Assembly: GCA_037976565.1 (NCBI GenBank)
Contig: CP137674.1
Location: forward strand, 5,021,284-5,085,283
DNA length: 64,000 nt
Origin: Mesocentrotus franciscanus
Taxonomy: Eukaryota; Echinodermata; Echinoidea; Camarodonta; Strongylocentrotidae
Reading direction: 5' to 3'
The position numbers and the translations under genes were made by a program. This document shows, piece after piece, positions 37,024 through 48,900 of the stretch (position 1 is the first letter of the stretch; each line of letters begins with the position of its first letter). The notes beneath the pieces are model-generated. The model did no database searches and was not told the origin of the DNA. It saw only the letters and a program-made list of their open reading frames with translations.

Positions 37024-37096
37024 TCTGTTTGGATACAAAAGGATGTTAACTTTGTGTAAACTGATATGTGTTAACACACTTGTGGCTCGAAACAGA
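37024..37096. repeat. Short hairpin element
   Basis: CTGTTTGGATACAAAAGGAT pairs with a right arm containing CACTTGTGGCTCGAAACAG. It lies 20 bp after the GGGTGCG MITE. Confidence 0.55.
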
Positions 37097-37183
37097 CAAT
37101 ATAGATCATAGTTGCACTACTGAACATTTTACGTTGTCTGTGAATTATGTAAGAGTTTTTGCCAAATATGAGCTTGAGATTAG

Positions 37184-37575
37184 CTTTAAAGGCATCGTTT
37201 AACAATGTTATTAAATCTGAGATGCATGGCCCTATGCGTTATCAGTGTCTGTGATATGGTGTAATATTGAAGCCCTAAAAAAATTCCGCTTCAAAATATC
37301 ATGAAGTGCCTCAAAAAAGTAAAAATCATTGAGTGACCGGTTTTACCATACTCATTTTCCCAATAGACTGTAGTGTTAAAAAACCGTTAGGAAAACGACG
37401 AAAAATGAAATTTCAATTTCCAATCATAAATATCTTGATAATCGGCGATCGGCTTGTAAAAGTCATGGGATTCCTAACTGACCTAAAGGTTTATACATGT
37501 AATTATGATTACAGCATGAGCTAAATCCAGGATTTTATTCTGGAATCTGAGGCAATGTTACCGAGTCACTTTAAG
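37184..37575. repeat. Dispersed repeat, about 390 bp, copy 1
   Basis: Matches 59284-59669 in opposite orientation along its length (for example ACCGGTTTTACCATACTCAT, CATAAATATCTTGATAATC, GAGATGCATGGCCCTA). The ends carry TTAAAGG-like and CCTTTAA-like motifs, so a TTAA-targeting element is possible. No coding capacity is evident. Confidence 0.7.
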
Positions 37576-39660
37576 ATGGACTGCTCTTATCTGCTCAACT
37601 ACCATCATGCATCACACATATAGACAGTATTCAGACACACACACACATGTGGGTCAAGTTCAAACTTCAAGAGGTAAACATTCAAAGCCCTGCATCAGCC
37701 ATCAGAACATAACAAAAGAGGGGGAGGGGAGTCCCGGAGACGCCATTCAGGGGACTTGACTCACAATTGGGTTTCCCCTGGGAAGCTTCAGGCAGGAGAG
37801 TTCATTAGATTAGCATGAAGATTATCCTGACTGAGGGGAAAGGAGATGAACAAATAGCACTGGGAGTGATTTTAGGAAGATGTCCCGTGGAAGCGGTGAC
37901 AAGCACTTGCTGTCTTCGCACTACAGTTAGCTTCTTGAGAATTCAGTTGAAGAAATTCTGTGCACACTGCCAGGCAAAATTTCCTAAGGGTAATTAATCC
38001 TTTTATTTCAATATTCTTTTAATAAAAAAATAGACAAACAAACAAAAAATGAAAGTGAATTCAAAATAGTTCAGCATTAAATAGAAAAATGAGTTGAAGA
38101 AGCTTATAATCTGTTATCATGGTTTACAAATGATCAAAAAAATCTTGGGAGTAAATTTATAATCCACAAATCAGGAATAATCTTCCAGATTGATTCCCCT
38201 TTCTATACAAACATGTAGAAGCATTTTTGATGAGATTGTACTCATTAATTTGATCAATTTTTGTGCTTTAAGAAGAAATCACATTTGAGCTATATTCTTT
38301 TTACTTCATCTTGCATGTATTGTTCTCATAAATTTCACATCATAAATTGTACGAGAAACATTTGCTGGAATGTACATGTAGAACACTTGAAACTAGGGAA
38401 GAAGAAAATTTACAAACTTGGTCTACCTTTCTATAGCTTCACAACAAGCTTTTTCATTTTGTACAGATGTGTATCTCCCTCCCTCAGTATCCATATGTGG
38501 TTGGCAACACGTCTTTGTCTCAACTACTTGAAGAGCCCAAGCGTGCACATAATGCACCGACATGAAGTAGATATCCAACAAGACACTGATAAACAGGCAA
38601 GGGATCTTTCCTTCCATGCTTAGTGAAGACATTAAAGCGATGTCACAGGGTTGTTGTACATGTATATGTCTAGATCAAACCTTTTGGGACTTTGTGGTAG
38701 GAAAGAGAAGAAATAAACTGTCTCATTTCAAACATTTAAGAGGTATGGAGGTTTTATCATTTTTTGTGGTGAAGAATCATGTTTGAAACATCTCAAGAGC
38801 CCAAAAATCTATTTAGGGAGCTTGTTCTGAGCAGAGCTTATCAGCCCTTTTAAAGGCTCTCAGTCACTTGAAAGAATGCATGGCGTAAGTCCTAAAGAAA
38901 AAAAACTTTAAAAGAAACAATTTTACTTTAACCCACCACAGCTGGCCTTTCATCCATGTTAGATATGAACCCATTTCCGTCACCAACTTGTCTGTAATGT
39001 TTGTAGCATGTTTCTCACACCAAAACAATAAAAAAAATCAATTGAAATATATTTCTAGTTCTTGTGATAATGCAAAATGAATAAACAGAAATTCTCACTA
39101 CAAATAAGGGGATTCTATTAACGACTCATTATTAAAAATAGAAAATGTGATTGCTGAATAATTTGAAGAAAAAAACAAAGGAAGTTTATATTAAAGAAGT
39201 CAGGACGTGACTGTTATCATGACTACATGTTTCACTTTTTCTTTTTTTTTCTTTTTTTAATACTTGTTTCAAAGAATGGTACAATACATGTATGTACACG
39301 TGTAACATACTAATGGTGGGCTTACAAACAATACTGTAATATTATTAGATGGAAGGGAGAAAGAAAAAAAACAAAAAAACTTCCAAACATTTCATGAATG
39401 GAAACAATGGTATAGTCTGCTACTAGCCAGATGAGCGTTTTAACTCTACATGTACAGTATGTACATTGTAAACTAAGGAATAAACAGTTAGATCTGTCTT
39501 CATTCATTTTCATTTTTATTTTTTCATTTCCAACAAAATACAATACATAATAACAAATGCAATGTAAAATACATACAAAACATAGTGACAATTGTAATAA
39601 ACAAATCTTTACAGTAATTTATACATTTTGAAGAAGACAAAAATTGTAAATTTAACTGCA
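37576..39660. other. No gene recognised
   Basis: AT-rich non-coding sequence. The 120-codon frame at 38261-38623 has no motif. T-rich and AATACA-rich stretches at 39240-39260 and 39510-39600 could be retroelement tails. Confidence 0.35.
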
Positions 39661-39759
39661 TTTATATTTTGAGGAAATGGAGAGGTCCACTGAAAAGCAG
39701 AGCTTGTAAATTGTGGACCCCTCGGATAATAAAGAGTGTGAAAAAAGTATGATGAAATA

Positions 39760-39949
39760 CATAATCAATCGAAGAAGAATAGCGGCCATCTCTCCATAAA
39801 AGCCATCTGTCTATAGTGGCCATGTATTTTGGCTGCCTTACATGTATGAAAGAAATCTGGGTTGTAGAAAACATCTAGAAAAGCCACCTGTCTGCAGTCG
39901 CCCATAGTCTCTGTTTATCTTGGGTGGCTTCAGCACACAGGTTTGACTG
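39760..39949. mobile_element. Diverged relative of the CAGTCAAACCTG element
   Basis: CTGTCTATAGTGGCCATG, GCCACCTGTCTGCAGTCGC and a terminal CACAGGTTTGACTG match the element at 3740-3912. The left end is not evident. Confidence 0.5.
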
Positions 39950-40204
39950 CACATGTTCCGTATACATGTAATAGTATCTTTCTAGATCTCAGCAAATGAT
40001 GTATGTTGTCTAAACAACCTCTGCTGAAATATGTGTTTGTGTAAACACTACTACAGTGTACATTGTATGTAACACTTTTACATCACATTTTACTAAATTG
40101 TTTCAAATGTTTATATTTCGCTTTTAATAAAAAGTAACAAAAACATGCTTGAATTAGCAAAATGACCTGCATGTACACTGTACATCATGTACATGTACAT
40201 GTAG

Positions 40205-40615
40205 TAAGAGAAAAATCACTGGTCACTTCAATAGAGTGATAGGAATTGAACAAGAGGAGGCGCTATAGCTCAGTTGGTAGAGCAGTGGTCTCGTAATCCG
40301 GTGACCCGGGTTCGAAACCAAGTCGATGCGCTAGTGCCCTTTGGTAAGGCATTAATCCTCACTACCAGGTCCCTCGGAGAGGACCTAAAGCCGTCGTCCG
40401 TCTGGTTGCTTACTTACAAGCATTTATGCTTTCTTAGCAGTCAGGTAAAATAACCATCAACCATCAATCAATCAATAGGACAAGCAAAATGGCCTACATT
40501 TAGTAAGAGAAAGTCACTGGTCACTTCAATAGAGTGATAGGAATTGAACAAGCAAAATTGCCTACATTTAGTAAGAGAAAAATCACTGGTCACTTCAATA
40601 GAGTGATAGGAATTC
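40205..40615. repeat. Short tandem repeat interrupted by a SINE
   Basis: The unit GTAAGAGAAAAATCACTGGT, continuing CACTTCAATAGAGTGATAGG, occurs at about 40205, 40503 and 40571. The first two copies are separated by the SINE at 40255-40477. Confidence 0.75.
40255..40477 (+). mobile_element. tRNA-derived SINE, Thr(CGT)-like head
   Basis: The A-box-like TAGCTCAGTTGGTAGAGC and B-box GGTTCGAAACC form a tRNA-like head with CGT in the anticodon position (loop CTCGTAA), matching a threonine tRNA. A unique body follows, and the tail is CAATCAATCAAT. Flanks GAACAAG and GGACAAG are an imperfect target duplication inside a tandem repeat. The head is too diverged in the acceptor stem to be a working tRNA gene. 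Confidence 0.8.
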
Positions 40616-41700
40616 TATTCGCATTGCAGGAAGAAGAATCTTGAAGGTATCTTAATCTATCATTAGATGTGCTAAGAGATTATGCAAGAGAACATTTGAA
40701 CCATTGCAAAGATATATACAGTTGCAGTGACAGTCTGTAAATCAAATAATCTGCACATGAGAATTCATGAGCAGTCACACTGAACACATTCTACACTGTA
40801 GTGTGTGTGTTTTACATTATTCATGAAAGAAGATTCCTTTTTCTGGTATCTTTTATAGCTATCATCGAATGTGCTGAGAGTTTATGTCTAAGATAGGACT
40901 TATCATTGCAAAGACATTGAATTATAGTGTTGAAGTCTATAAATCAAATAATTTGTACTTGAGAATTCATAAGCACTCACACTGATCACAATCTAGTATG
41001 CATTTCGTTTTACATTATTCATGAAAGAAGATTCCTTTTTCTGGTATCCTTAGCTATCATTGAATGTGCTGAGAGTTTATGTCTAAGATAATATATTATT
41101 AATAATTGCAAAGACATGGAATTATAGTTTTGAAGTCTATAAATCAAATAATTTGTACTTGAGAATTCATAAGCACTCACACTGATCACAATCTAGTATG
41201 CATTTCGTTTTACATTATTCATGAAAGAAGATTCCTTTTTCTGGTATCTTAGCTATCATTGAATGTGCTGAGAGTTTATGTCTAAGATAATATATTATTA
41301 ATAATTGCAAAGACATGGAATTATAGTTTTGAAGTCTATAAATCAAAGAATCTGTACTTGAGAATTCATAAGCACTCACACTGATCACAATCTACTATAC
41401 ATTTTGTTTTACATTATCCATGAAAGAAGATTTCTTTTTCTGGTATCTTTAGCTACACTGTATCATCGAATGTGCTGAGAGTTTATGTCTAAGATAGGAT
41501 TAATCATTGCAAAGACATTGAATTATAGTGTTGAAGACCGTAAATCAAACAATCTGTACTTGAGAATAGTACTACCTGTACTTGAGAATCCATAAGCACT
41601 TGATCACAATCTTGTATGCATTTTTTTAAAACATTATTCATGAAGGAAGATTCATTTTTCTGGTATCTTATCTATTAAACATATAATGTGGTGAGCTTTT
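40616..41700. repeat. Satellite-like array, about 200-bp unit, 5-6 copies
   Basis: The landmark AGATTCCTTTTTCTGGTATC begins at 40831, 41029 and 41229, with variants near 40634, 41428 and 41648, giving a spacing of 197-200 bp and a longer last unit. Each unit also carries GAATGTGCTGAGAGTTTATG and CACACTGATCACAATCTA. The central units are the most alike. Confidence 0.85.
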
Positions 41701-43669
41701 ATCTCTATCTCGCAAGGTAATAAAATACTGTATATCTCATGAATGATCGTCATACTCTACGACGTTGATCAACGTCACATAACCATCTCTATGGATAACA
41801 TGACGTCTACCACAAGGCACAAAGGACGTTAACCCCAGTGTAATGGAGTTTACATACCGGTACATGTAAATACAAATGTAAGATTGATGAAGATTGTTGA
41901 CACAGATGAGGGGGAAAATGTGCTCATCTTCTTTCATTAAGATTTAACTTTATATTAAAAAGAAGTCTTGTTGGAAGGTTTCTATTGTCTTGCAACTGGA
42001 AGAAGGGTTTGTCACAACTTCTAAACTTTCTTGTAGTTTGTGCAAATTAAAGAGTTTTGTTTAAGATTCCATCCCTAATTACATGTAGATACATTGCCAA
42101 GCCTGTTGTCATTTAAACCTCAACTACATGTACATGTATCCTATGTACTAAATTAGTTTTTGAAAAAAAATTCTTACAAATATTTCTGATCTGGACTCCT
42201 GTACTGTACATTGTATGAATTTACTGTACTGTACATGTACATGTATATCACCAATCACTAACTCTAGGGGAAATGGTCCCATTAAATACCATTACTATCT
42301 ATAATACAAGAGTTTCCTCTATAACTTTACATTTGTCCTTTAACTCCTTATAATTCTATTTGTCTACCACTTTAACATTCATAATACATTTCCGAATCCC
42401 TACCTTGTTTTTTTCTCTCTCTCTCTCTCTCTCTCTGTGAAGCAATTATGTGAAACCGCTGTTACTTCTTCACATCCTTGGAACATTCAAATTTACACTT
42501 GCACTTTTTAACTTGGAAAGGAATCGTAGGGAGGCTCACAAAAGGGGAACATGTACAGTAGCAATAACGGTAAAAGGAGAAGGTGACATGTACAAAGAGG
42601 GCAGGCTAAAGTGAAAGAGATTGGCGATTAGGGTAGGGAGACAAATTACAGAGAGAGAGAGAAACAGGACATTGAAGTGAAGAGAGGAGGTGACAGAGAG
42701 AGAGAGAGAGAGATAGGAGGTGAGAGAAAGAGATAGATAGAGGAGAGGGGACTGTGCACACGTACAAGAGAGATAAAAAGATTGAGAATGCTCGTAAAGG
42801 CCAAAGCATGATTTCGCCAACTTTAAATATGTCACAATTTCCTTTCAGTATTCAACACCGATGAGGAATGGTGTCCCAGGGGATGGCAAAGAAATGGACT
42901 AGATTCAGCTAAAGTAACTTGATTGATTTCCAGAAGTTATATTTGGCAAAAGAATTTTTCTCCCATCACAGTTTCACACATTGCTCAAGATGTACATTTA
43001 AATGCAATTATTCTTTGCCCAACGGGAGCAACACTTTCTCCTCACATGAACTCATACAGACATTTGACCTAAGAGGGGGATCTGATAGGAATAGATTTTT
43101 AAATAAAGACTCTTTTGAAATGGTGATCTTCTTGTGCATGTACATTGACATTACAGCATTATCTGGAAGTTGGCGTTTCTTTTCTTAAGCCATTAACATT
43201 AAATTCACGATCAAATCTCATCATGAATAATTTTACATAAATTATTTTAAAGCAGTTTATCCACGAAAGATATATTCATTAATTTACACATTGCATTTTT
43301 TCCCTTCATTTTGGGAACTTTTGCCAGGACTGTAGAAGGCATGTACATGTACAGAGATTGAGAATTAGTCAACGAAAACAATAAGAAATTATGAGCATTC
43401 TCATTCTTAATATGAAGCGGGAAAATACCATAGTAGTACATTACATGACAACCTTTGACCAAATTTGACACCACATGTGTGTGTGTAGCCCCAGCAAAAT
43501 CCAGTCCATTCGCTATACATGTAATTCTTATGATCCCAAACCTTATGCAATTATTAGCATTGGCTATATTATAATCAACCATTCACAATAAAAAAGAAGG
43601 GAATATTTTGTGATTAATCAATTACATGTACATGTACATGACCAGTACTCAACATTTACAATGCAAATG
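41701..43669. other. No gene recognised; CT/GA microsatellites
   Basis: A CT run lies at 42414-42437 and a GA-rich block at 42648-42760. Hydrophobic minus-strand frames in the GA block are compositional. TACATGTA runs lie at 42124-42138 and 42230-42247. Confidence 0.4.
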
Positions 43670-43886
43670 GAGGCACTATGGCGCGGTGGTAGAGTAGCAT
43701 TCTCGTAACTGGGAGGTCCTAGTTTCTAAACCCAAGTTGATGCGCTAATGCCCATTGGTAAAGCATTAATCCTCATTAATTACCCGTCTCTCGGAGAGAA
43801 ATTAAAGCTGCTGGTCCCTTGGTTGCTTTAAGAAGCATGTCCATGCTTTCTTAGCACTCAGGTAAGAACAAACCATCAACCATCAA
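43670..43886 (+). mobile_element. tRNA-derived SINE, second copy of the Thr-like family
   Basis: GCGGTGGTAGAGTAGCATTC and TCTCGTAACTGGGAGGTCC correspond to the head at 40255. The body shares TGATGCGCTAATGCCC, GGTAAAGCATTAATCCTC and TGCTTTCTTAGCACTCAGGT, and ends CCATCAACCATCAAT. Diverged but nearly full length. Confidence 0.75.
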
Positions 43887-43895
43887 TTGCATGAC

Positions 43896-44210
43896 CAGGG
43901 GGGTGTATCACAAAGATCCTAAGTTGAACTTATCTCTAAGTTGGACTTAAAATTTATGAAAAGCCATTAGCATCTATGAAAATATTTTGTACAAGTTATT
44001 TTAAAAGGCATAAAATGTTGATTAAAATCATTCATATTTTCTATTTATCAAGGAGATTTCATGTTCTTGATGTGGAATTAATAAAAAGTCTAAAATACTT
44101 GAATTTTCGCTTTTGAATATATATTTTTTTAAGGCTACAACTGGCTTTCCATAGTTTTTAAGTCCAACTTAGAGTTAAGTTCAACTTAGGATCTTTGTGA
44201 AACACCCCCC
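43896..44210. mobile_element. MITE, GGGGGTGTTTCAC family, copy 2
   Basis: GGGGGGTGTATCACAAAGATC and a right end of GATCTTTGTGAAACACCCCC enclose sequence matching 25685-25964, plus about 35 bp (near 44030-44065) absent from that copy. CAG lies on both sides, which supports a 3-bp duplication. Confidence 0.8.
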
Positions 44211-44242
44211 AGTTATCAACAGACAAAAACAGATATCATACA

Positions 44243-44420
44243 GGTGTCGTGGTCTAGTGGATGCATCGTCGGTCTGTGGATCACATGAATTGCAGTTCGA
44301 TTCCCGCCGCGGCACTAACGTCCTTTCAGAAGACATTAATCTATTTTCGCCACTCCAACATGGAAGGAATTCCTTGAATGCGAGCACCGAAAACGGTAGC
44401 CTACTGTAGCATAACCAGGG
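44243..44420 (+). mobile_element. tRNA-derived SINE, second family
   Basis: The A-box-like GTGGTCTAGTGGATGCATCG and B-box GTTCGATTCCCGCC head a body with GCGGCACTAACGTCC. The head matches that at 62843. The 3' end is not sharply defined; sequence related to the upstream flank (CACCAGTTATCAA) resumes at 44488. Confidence 0.6.
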
Positions 44421-44989
44421 TAATATTGGAGTGGCTTCAGTGGTGGATATGTGCGCTCTGAAATCATTTTTCATGATTCAAATTGCATCACCAGTTATCA
44501 AAAGATAACAACACTTTTCCTTCACAATACAAGTGCATGACCAGCACTCAAGAATGCCTTTAAATGAACCCAGGGGTTGCACTGTCTGAGTGAGCCAGAC
44601 AAATCAATGAATGATTGAGTTAGAGGAAATGAGGTTGTTTATTACTGTGCGCAGACAGCCCTTATCAGCTGAAGATATGAACTCACTTAACAGCTGTTTC
44701 CTAAATGACCGCACTTATGATTTCCAAGAAGGGCTGAAGGCAACTTGAACTTAAACAAGGTGTACATGTACACACCCTAACAAGCCACAAACCTGGCTTT
44801 CATTGTGTTCACCATTTTCCAATTACCCACTTTTTTTTTATGTACATGTAGTCTGTCAATACTGATTTAATATACGGTCTACTTTTCCCCTTTCTTCACC
44901 TTGTTTCTCGTTGAATGCTGTACTTGTTTGTTTTTTATCTTCTTAATCCTTTGATTGAAATGTCATAGTTTTATAGTATTTTTATTGCC

Positions 44990-45080
44990 CATTGACTGTT
45001 TTTACACATTGTTTTAATTGATGTTGGAATTTGGAAATAAATGATAAATGATAAATGAATTGAATTGAATTTAATTGAAC
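44990..45080 (+). mobile_element. 3' end of a non-LTR retroelement, likely
   Basis: GGAAATAAATGATAAATGATA, then repeated GAATT units, forms a simple-sequence tail after AATAAA. No upstream coding part is present. Confidence 0.4.
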
Positions 45081-45215
45081 TCTGTGTACATCATTTGTGC
45101 ACCTTCTTCCAAAAAACACTTGCAGATTTACAAGCCAACTGTCCTGTGCCCCTCCCCTCTCTCCACTTAAAGCCAATCATGCAATAGTACAGTATTACAA
45201 ATACATGCATATGCC

Positions 45216-45372
45216 ATAGGGGGAAAAAATACACGGGGCTCGGGGCGAATTCGCCCCCGAAATACCAAAATGAGCCCCCGAAAGTCAATGCAAAACAAAT
45301 TAAAGAGTGTTATTTTCACGTTAGCAAGCTTGAAAAGTAGCCCCCAAAATTTGTTTAATATTTTTTTCCCTG
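45216..45372. mobile_element. hAT-like MITE, CAGGGAAAAAATA family
   Basis: GGGAAAAAATACACGGGG near the left and TTTTTTTCCCTG at the right match the tips of 48634-48824 and 61801-61989. Internal phrases GCGAATTCGCCCCCGAAAT and AAGCTTGAAAAGTAGCCCCC are shared. I cannot see a clean 8-bp duplication. Confidence 0.7.
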
Positions 45373-47130
45373 ATATTGTTTTTTTAACAGCCCCACCCAT
45401 CTCAAATGCTAGACCTCAAATGCAGCTGAAATTTGAAAACCTTTAAAAAAATATTTTCTGTTCTTTTTTTTTTTTCCTTGTCAGAGATTTTTCTGAATAT
45501 ATTGGCCCCACTCCCGTCACAAAATCCTGGATCCATGTACAGTACATGTACTGTACACTAACATGAAAATAACAATGCCTGTACAAATGTGCAGTATTTC
45601 TTGTTTGGTTTGGATACATAATGTACCCTAGTATGCATCTTCTATCATTGGTTTCTGTACCATTGTACATTCAACATGTAATTTCACGCAGAAGTTACCA
45701 GGACAGCAATGACTTGAAACTTCATGTACCCTCATACAAAGTTAGTTTCAATAGAAGCAGAATAATAAGAAAACAGATCAGTGAGAAAATTTGATAAAGG
45801 TTTTACAAGGCTATTAATTTTTAATGCTGTAATCAATCAACTACAAAATTGAGAACTTTATGATTCCTTCAAGTGTGGTTTCGATGATAATCATAAAAAT
45901 ATTTGTCTCCTTCATTGATGATAAGGAAATAGATCCATTTTACACAGGGGGGGTAAATATAGAAAAAATGGCAACAATTTAAAGAAACTGAGGAAAAGTG
46001 ACAGAATAGTTCAGCTGGAAACTGAAGTTCCAACCATCTGCACGCAACAGAGGTTCTGAAAACCCCTCCTCAACAATAAGGAACTTTATCTTCTACAATA
46101 TGAGACTTGAGAGCACAAAATGATACATCTCTTTTATTTTGGATATATCTCCAGAAACAAAAGGTAGGAATCATGCTCGAATTCATGTATAAGAAATCAA
46201 AATGAGTAATAATAAGAAAACAGATATTTTAACATGGAATTCAAGTCCATTTTAGGATGTGTTTTGTCAGTGTCAGTGCAAAAGCATTAACACAGAGGCA
46301 ATAATTACAAGAATGTTTAAATGTGGATAACTCAGGTCAAAATAAACATACAGTCTACACCTGTACATGTACATGTACACATGTAGGCAATTTTTCATCA
46401 GCCCAATAAATCAAATTAGCTGCTACAGTGTAATTAGAGTAGAGCATCTATTAGCTTTAAAAATCAGTCCAGGTTTCAGTGGGCTGGTGAGAAAGCAACT
46501 CAAGTATTAAGTAATCTGAAATCAACTTCTTTTCATTTCTTTCCTTCTGAGCATGTAAGAAACAACAAGTCATATTGATGCCACTTGTTGCAATTCTAGC
46601 CTATTTGGCCCCTTTGTATAGGAGCCATGGAGTCATAATGGCTACGGGCTTGGCTTCAGGATAGTGCTACAGGGAATTGCATACATGTACAGGCTATGAA
46701 TACTGGGTGATTTATTTTTGATTTCACTCATTTCTATTAGGCCCGAGTCATTACGGGTTTTGCCTGATCAGACTATTATTAAAATGTGATAGGCATTAAT
46801 TGTCAAAAAATTCACAAAATAATGGCTTACCCATGTTATTATGATGAAGGAAAATAACTTAAAGCTCTTAAAACATCGAAGTGCCTTTCGATCGTTCTAA
46901 AAGTGCGTGTTTCACGGCAAGCTTAAGTTGGGAGTCAATTTGTTCATGCTTGATGTGCATGGAAACAGCCATACACCATCATGCATGCAGACGAAAGTCC
47001 AAACTACTGGTAATAAAAGAAATAAGCACTACACCAACTAGAAATATCACATACATGTAAGACTTTAAGGGACTACAGCAAGACAAAATTACTGTAAAAC
47101 AATACTTTGCTTTGACAAAATGCTATACAA
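45373..47130. other. No gene recognised
   Basis: AT-rich non-coding stretch; nothing recognised beyond T runs near 45463 and TACATGTA motifs. Confidence 0.4.
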
Positions 47131-47650
47131 AATGTAGATATTTAATATATCTTACAGAAATAATGATATTTCATGAGCTACATGTAAATGTACATGTACA
47201 GGTGTACGCCCTCAATATCGAGTTCAGCTACAGTACATGTAGCCATCATTTTGAAATGAGAAATTGTCGTGCTGTAGACTGTAGATGGCAGCATGCAGCA
47301 AAGAGGAAAAATTTGCGGGCCTTAGATCACGTGATATTAGGGACTTTTAGATTTACATGACGAGAGCGTGGACTGTCGCGTGTGACATTGTGTTAAGGCA
47401 CTGGGCCGTGCCCGGCAGTGCCTTAAAAGGACGTCACAGTACCTTATAAGGACGTCACACGTTGCAGTCCACTATGTCGACGTGCAAATCTAAAAGTCCC
47501 TATTTTCCTCTCTGCTGCGCGCCATCTACAGTCTCCTGTAGATCAATGTCTTTTAAAATCAAAATGATGACTAGCTGAACTCGATATCGAGTGCGTAGCT
47601 CATGAAATATCATTATTTCTGTGAGATATTATGAATATCTACAGTATAAT
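47131..47650. mobile_element. Large foldback element, interrupted
   Basis: The left arm (47131-47312) and right arm (about 47508-47650) are inverted copies: GAAATAATGATATTTCATGA against TCATGAAATATCATTATTTC, and GACTGTAGATGGC against GCCATCTACAGTC. Between them lies a second inverted-repeat element (47340-47500). Confidence 0.8.
47340..47500. mobile_element. Nested element GGGACTTTTAGATTT with TA flanks
   Basis: GGGACTTTTAGATTT and AAATCTAAAAGTCCC are inverted ends, with TA on each side, as in Tc1/mariner-type insertions. The inside is GC-rich and carries GCCGTGCCCGGCAGTGCC and repeated GGACGTCACA. A truncated relative is at 8711-8815. Confidence 0.8.
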
Positions 47651-47703
47651 ATTTTTTGTGTATACGTGTAAAAACATCCCCACCCCTCCCCCCCCAAAAA
47701 AAA

Positions 47704-47828
47704 AAACATAATAAATAATAATAAATAAATAATAATAATAATACAAATCAACAATAAATGAATAAATAAATGAAAAACATGTAATAGCAATAATAATGAT
47801 AATAATAATAACAATAATAATAATAACT
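47704..47828. repeat. TAA microsatellite block
   Basis: Runs of AATAAT and AATAAA units on the plus strand, preceded by a C run and an A run. Confidence 0.8.
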
Positions 47829-48586
47829 ATACTTCTTTTTAATCACCCTACTTTCTATAGAGTGACAGTTAAGGAGCATCAAGCAAATAAAGAATGATAC
47901 ATGTACAAAAATCCTATGCATGGGGCTCCAAGTTGGACTTGAGCTCTGAATAAATAAGTGCGCATACAGGTGCGATATGCAGCCAAACAGGTAAATCTTC
48001 ATTTAGAGAATATTTAAACTTGCAGCACTTTCTCTTTCCCAAAAATTTTGAAGCTGACATTTTTAATATAGTATACTGTAATGGAACCAAAACATAAAAA
48101 GTAAATGATTGATTGGGCTCTTTAACTTTACCCATGAGAATACACAAAGATCAGATTGTGTTTTTTAATTGAAATGTACATGTACACAGTAAATCATTCT
48201 ATGTGAACCAAACTTGTACATTCTCAACAAGTCCCACTCGAAAGATACATGTATGTAAGATTTTCGATGAAGTACCAGCATTTTAATTGGTTTCACATGA
48301 TGGATAACATGTACATGTACATACTCTCAAAATGCCTTTTAATTGATGGTGAGGTTTACAGGATCTTAACACTTCTAGAATCTGCTATCTCATTTCTCAT
48401 ACACACCAAGGTACTTCATTCATGCAAATAAAGCCCTTTCCCTGAACTCATTACAACTCATTCCATTGAAAATTGTGATTAATGTTGTGATCTACTATTC
48501 AAAATCTGTATGTACAGTGTAGATCATAACAGCTGGATACCTAGATTTCTCATGGATGTGTCTCTTTTTTTAAAAGTGCAATTGCA
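47829..48586. other. No gene recognised
   Basis: AT-rich non-coding sequence; nothing recognised. Confidence 0.4.
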
Positions 48587-48900
48587 GGGGAGTGTATCAC
48601 AAAGACTAAGGTCGACTTTAAGTTGGATCTAACCAGTTAAAAAAATACACGGGGGGCTCAGTGCGAATTCGCCCCCGAAATGCCCAAAAGAGCCCCCGAA
48701 ATTCAGAAAAGAGCCCCTGTAAATTTGCATAGAGTTCAATGCAAAACAAATTTTAGAGTGTTATTTTTATGCAGGCAAGCTTGAAAAGTAGCCCCCCGAA
48801 AAATAAATATTAATTTTTTCCCTGGATTTAACTATGGCAGGCCGTTCATGCCACTGTTTGCTCTCACCATTTACTGGCATTGGTCTCTCAAGGGATGTAC
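48587..48900. mobile_element. MITE, ACTAAGATCGACTTTAAG family, interrupted and right-truncated
   Basis: The left tip AGTGTATCACAAAGACTAAG and, after the insertion, AACTATGGCAGGCCGTTCAT match 57690-57987. The right tip is missing after about 48900. The interruption is the 191-bp element at 48634-48824. Confidence 0.75.
48634..48824. mobile_element. hAT-like MITE nested in another MITE
   Basis: CAGTTAAAAAAATACACGG at the left and TTTTTTCCCTG at the right bound 191 bp. GATCTAAC (48626-48633) and GATTTAAC (48825-48832) flank it, an 8-bp duplication with one later change. This supports hAT-type insertion. Confidence 0.8.

Noticed and set aside
38261..38623. 120-codon frame on the plus strand
   Set aside because: AT-rich composition, overlapping frame on the other strand, no motif or splice evidence.
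40255..40330. Possible functional threonine tRNA gene
   Set aside because: The A and B boxes are good, but the acceptor stem is poor, a SINE body and tail follow, and a second diverged copy exists at 43670.
40616..41700. CRISPR-like array
   Set aside because: Whole units of about 200 bp repeat without short repeats and unique spacers; this is a satellite in eukaryotic DNA.
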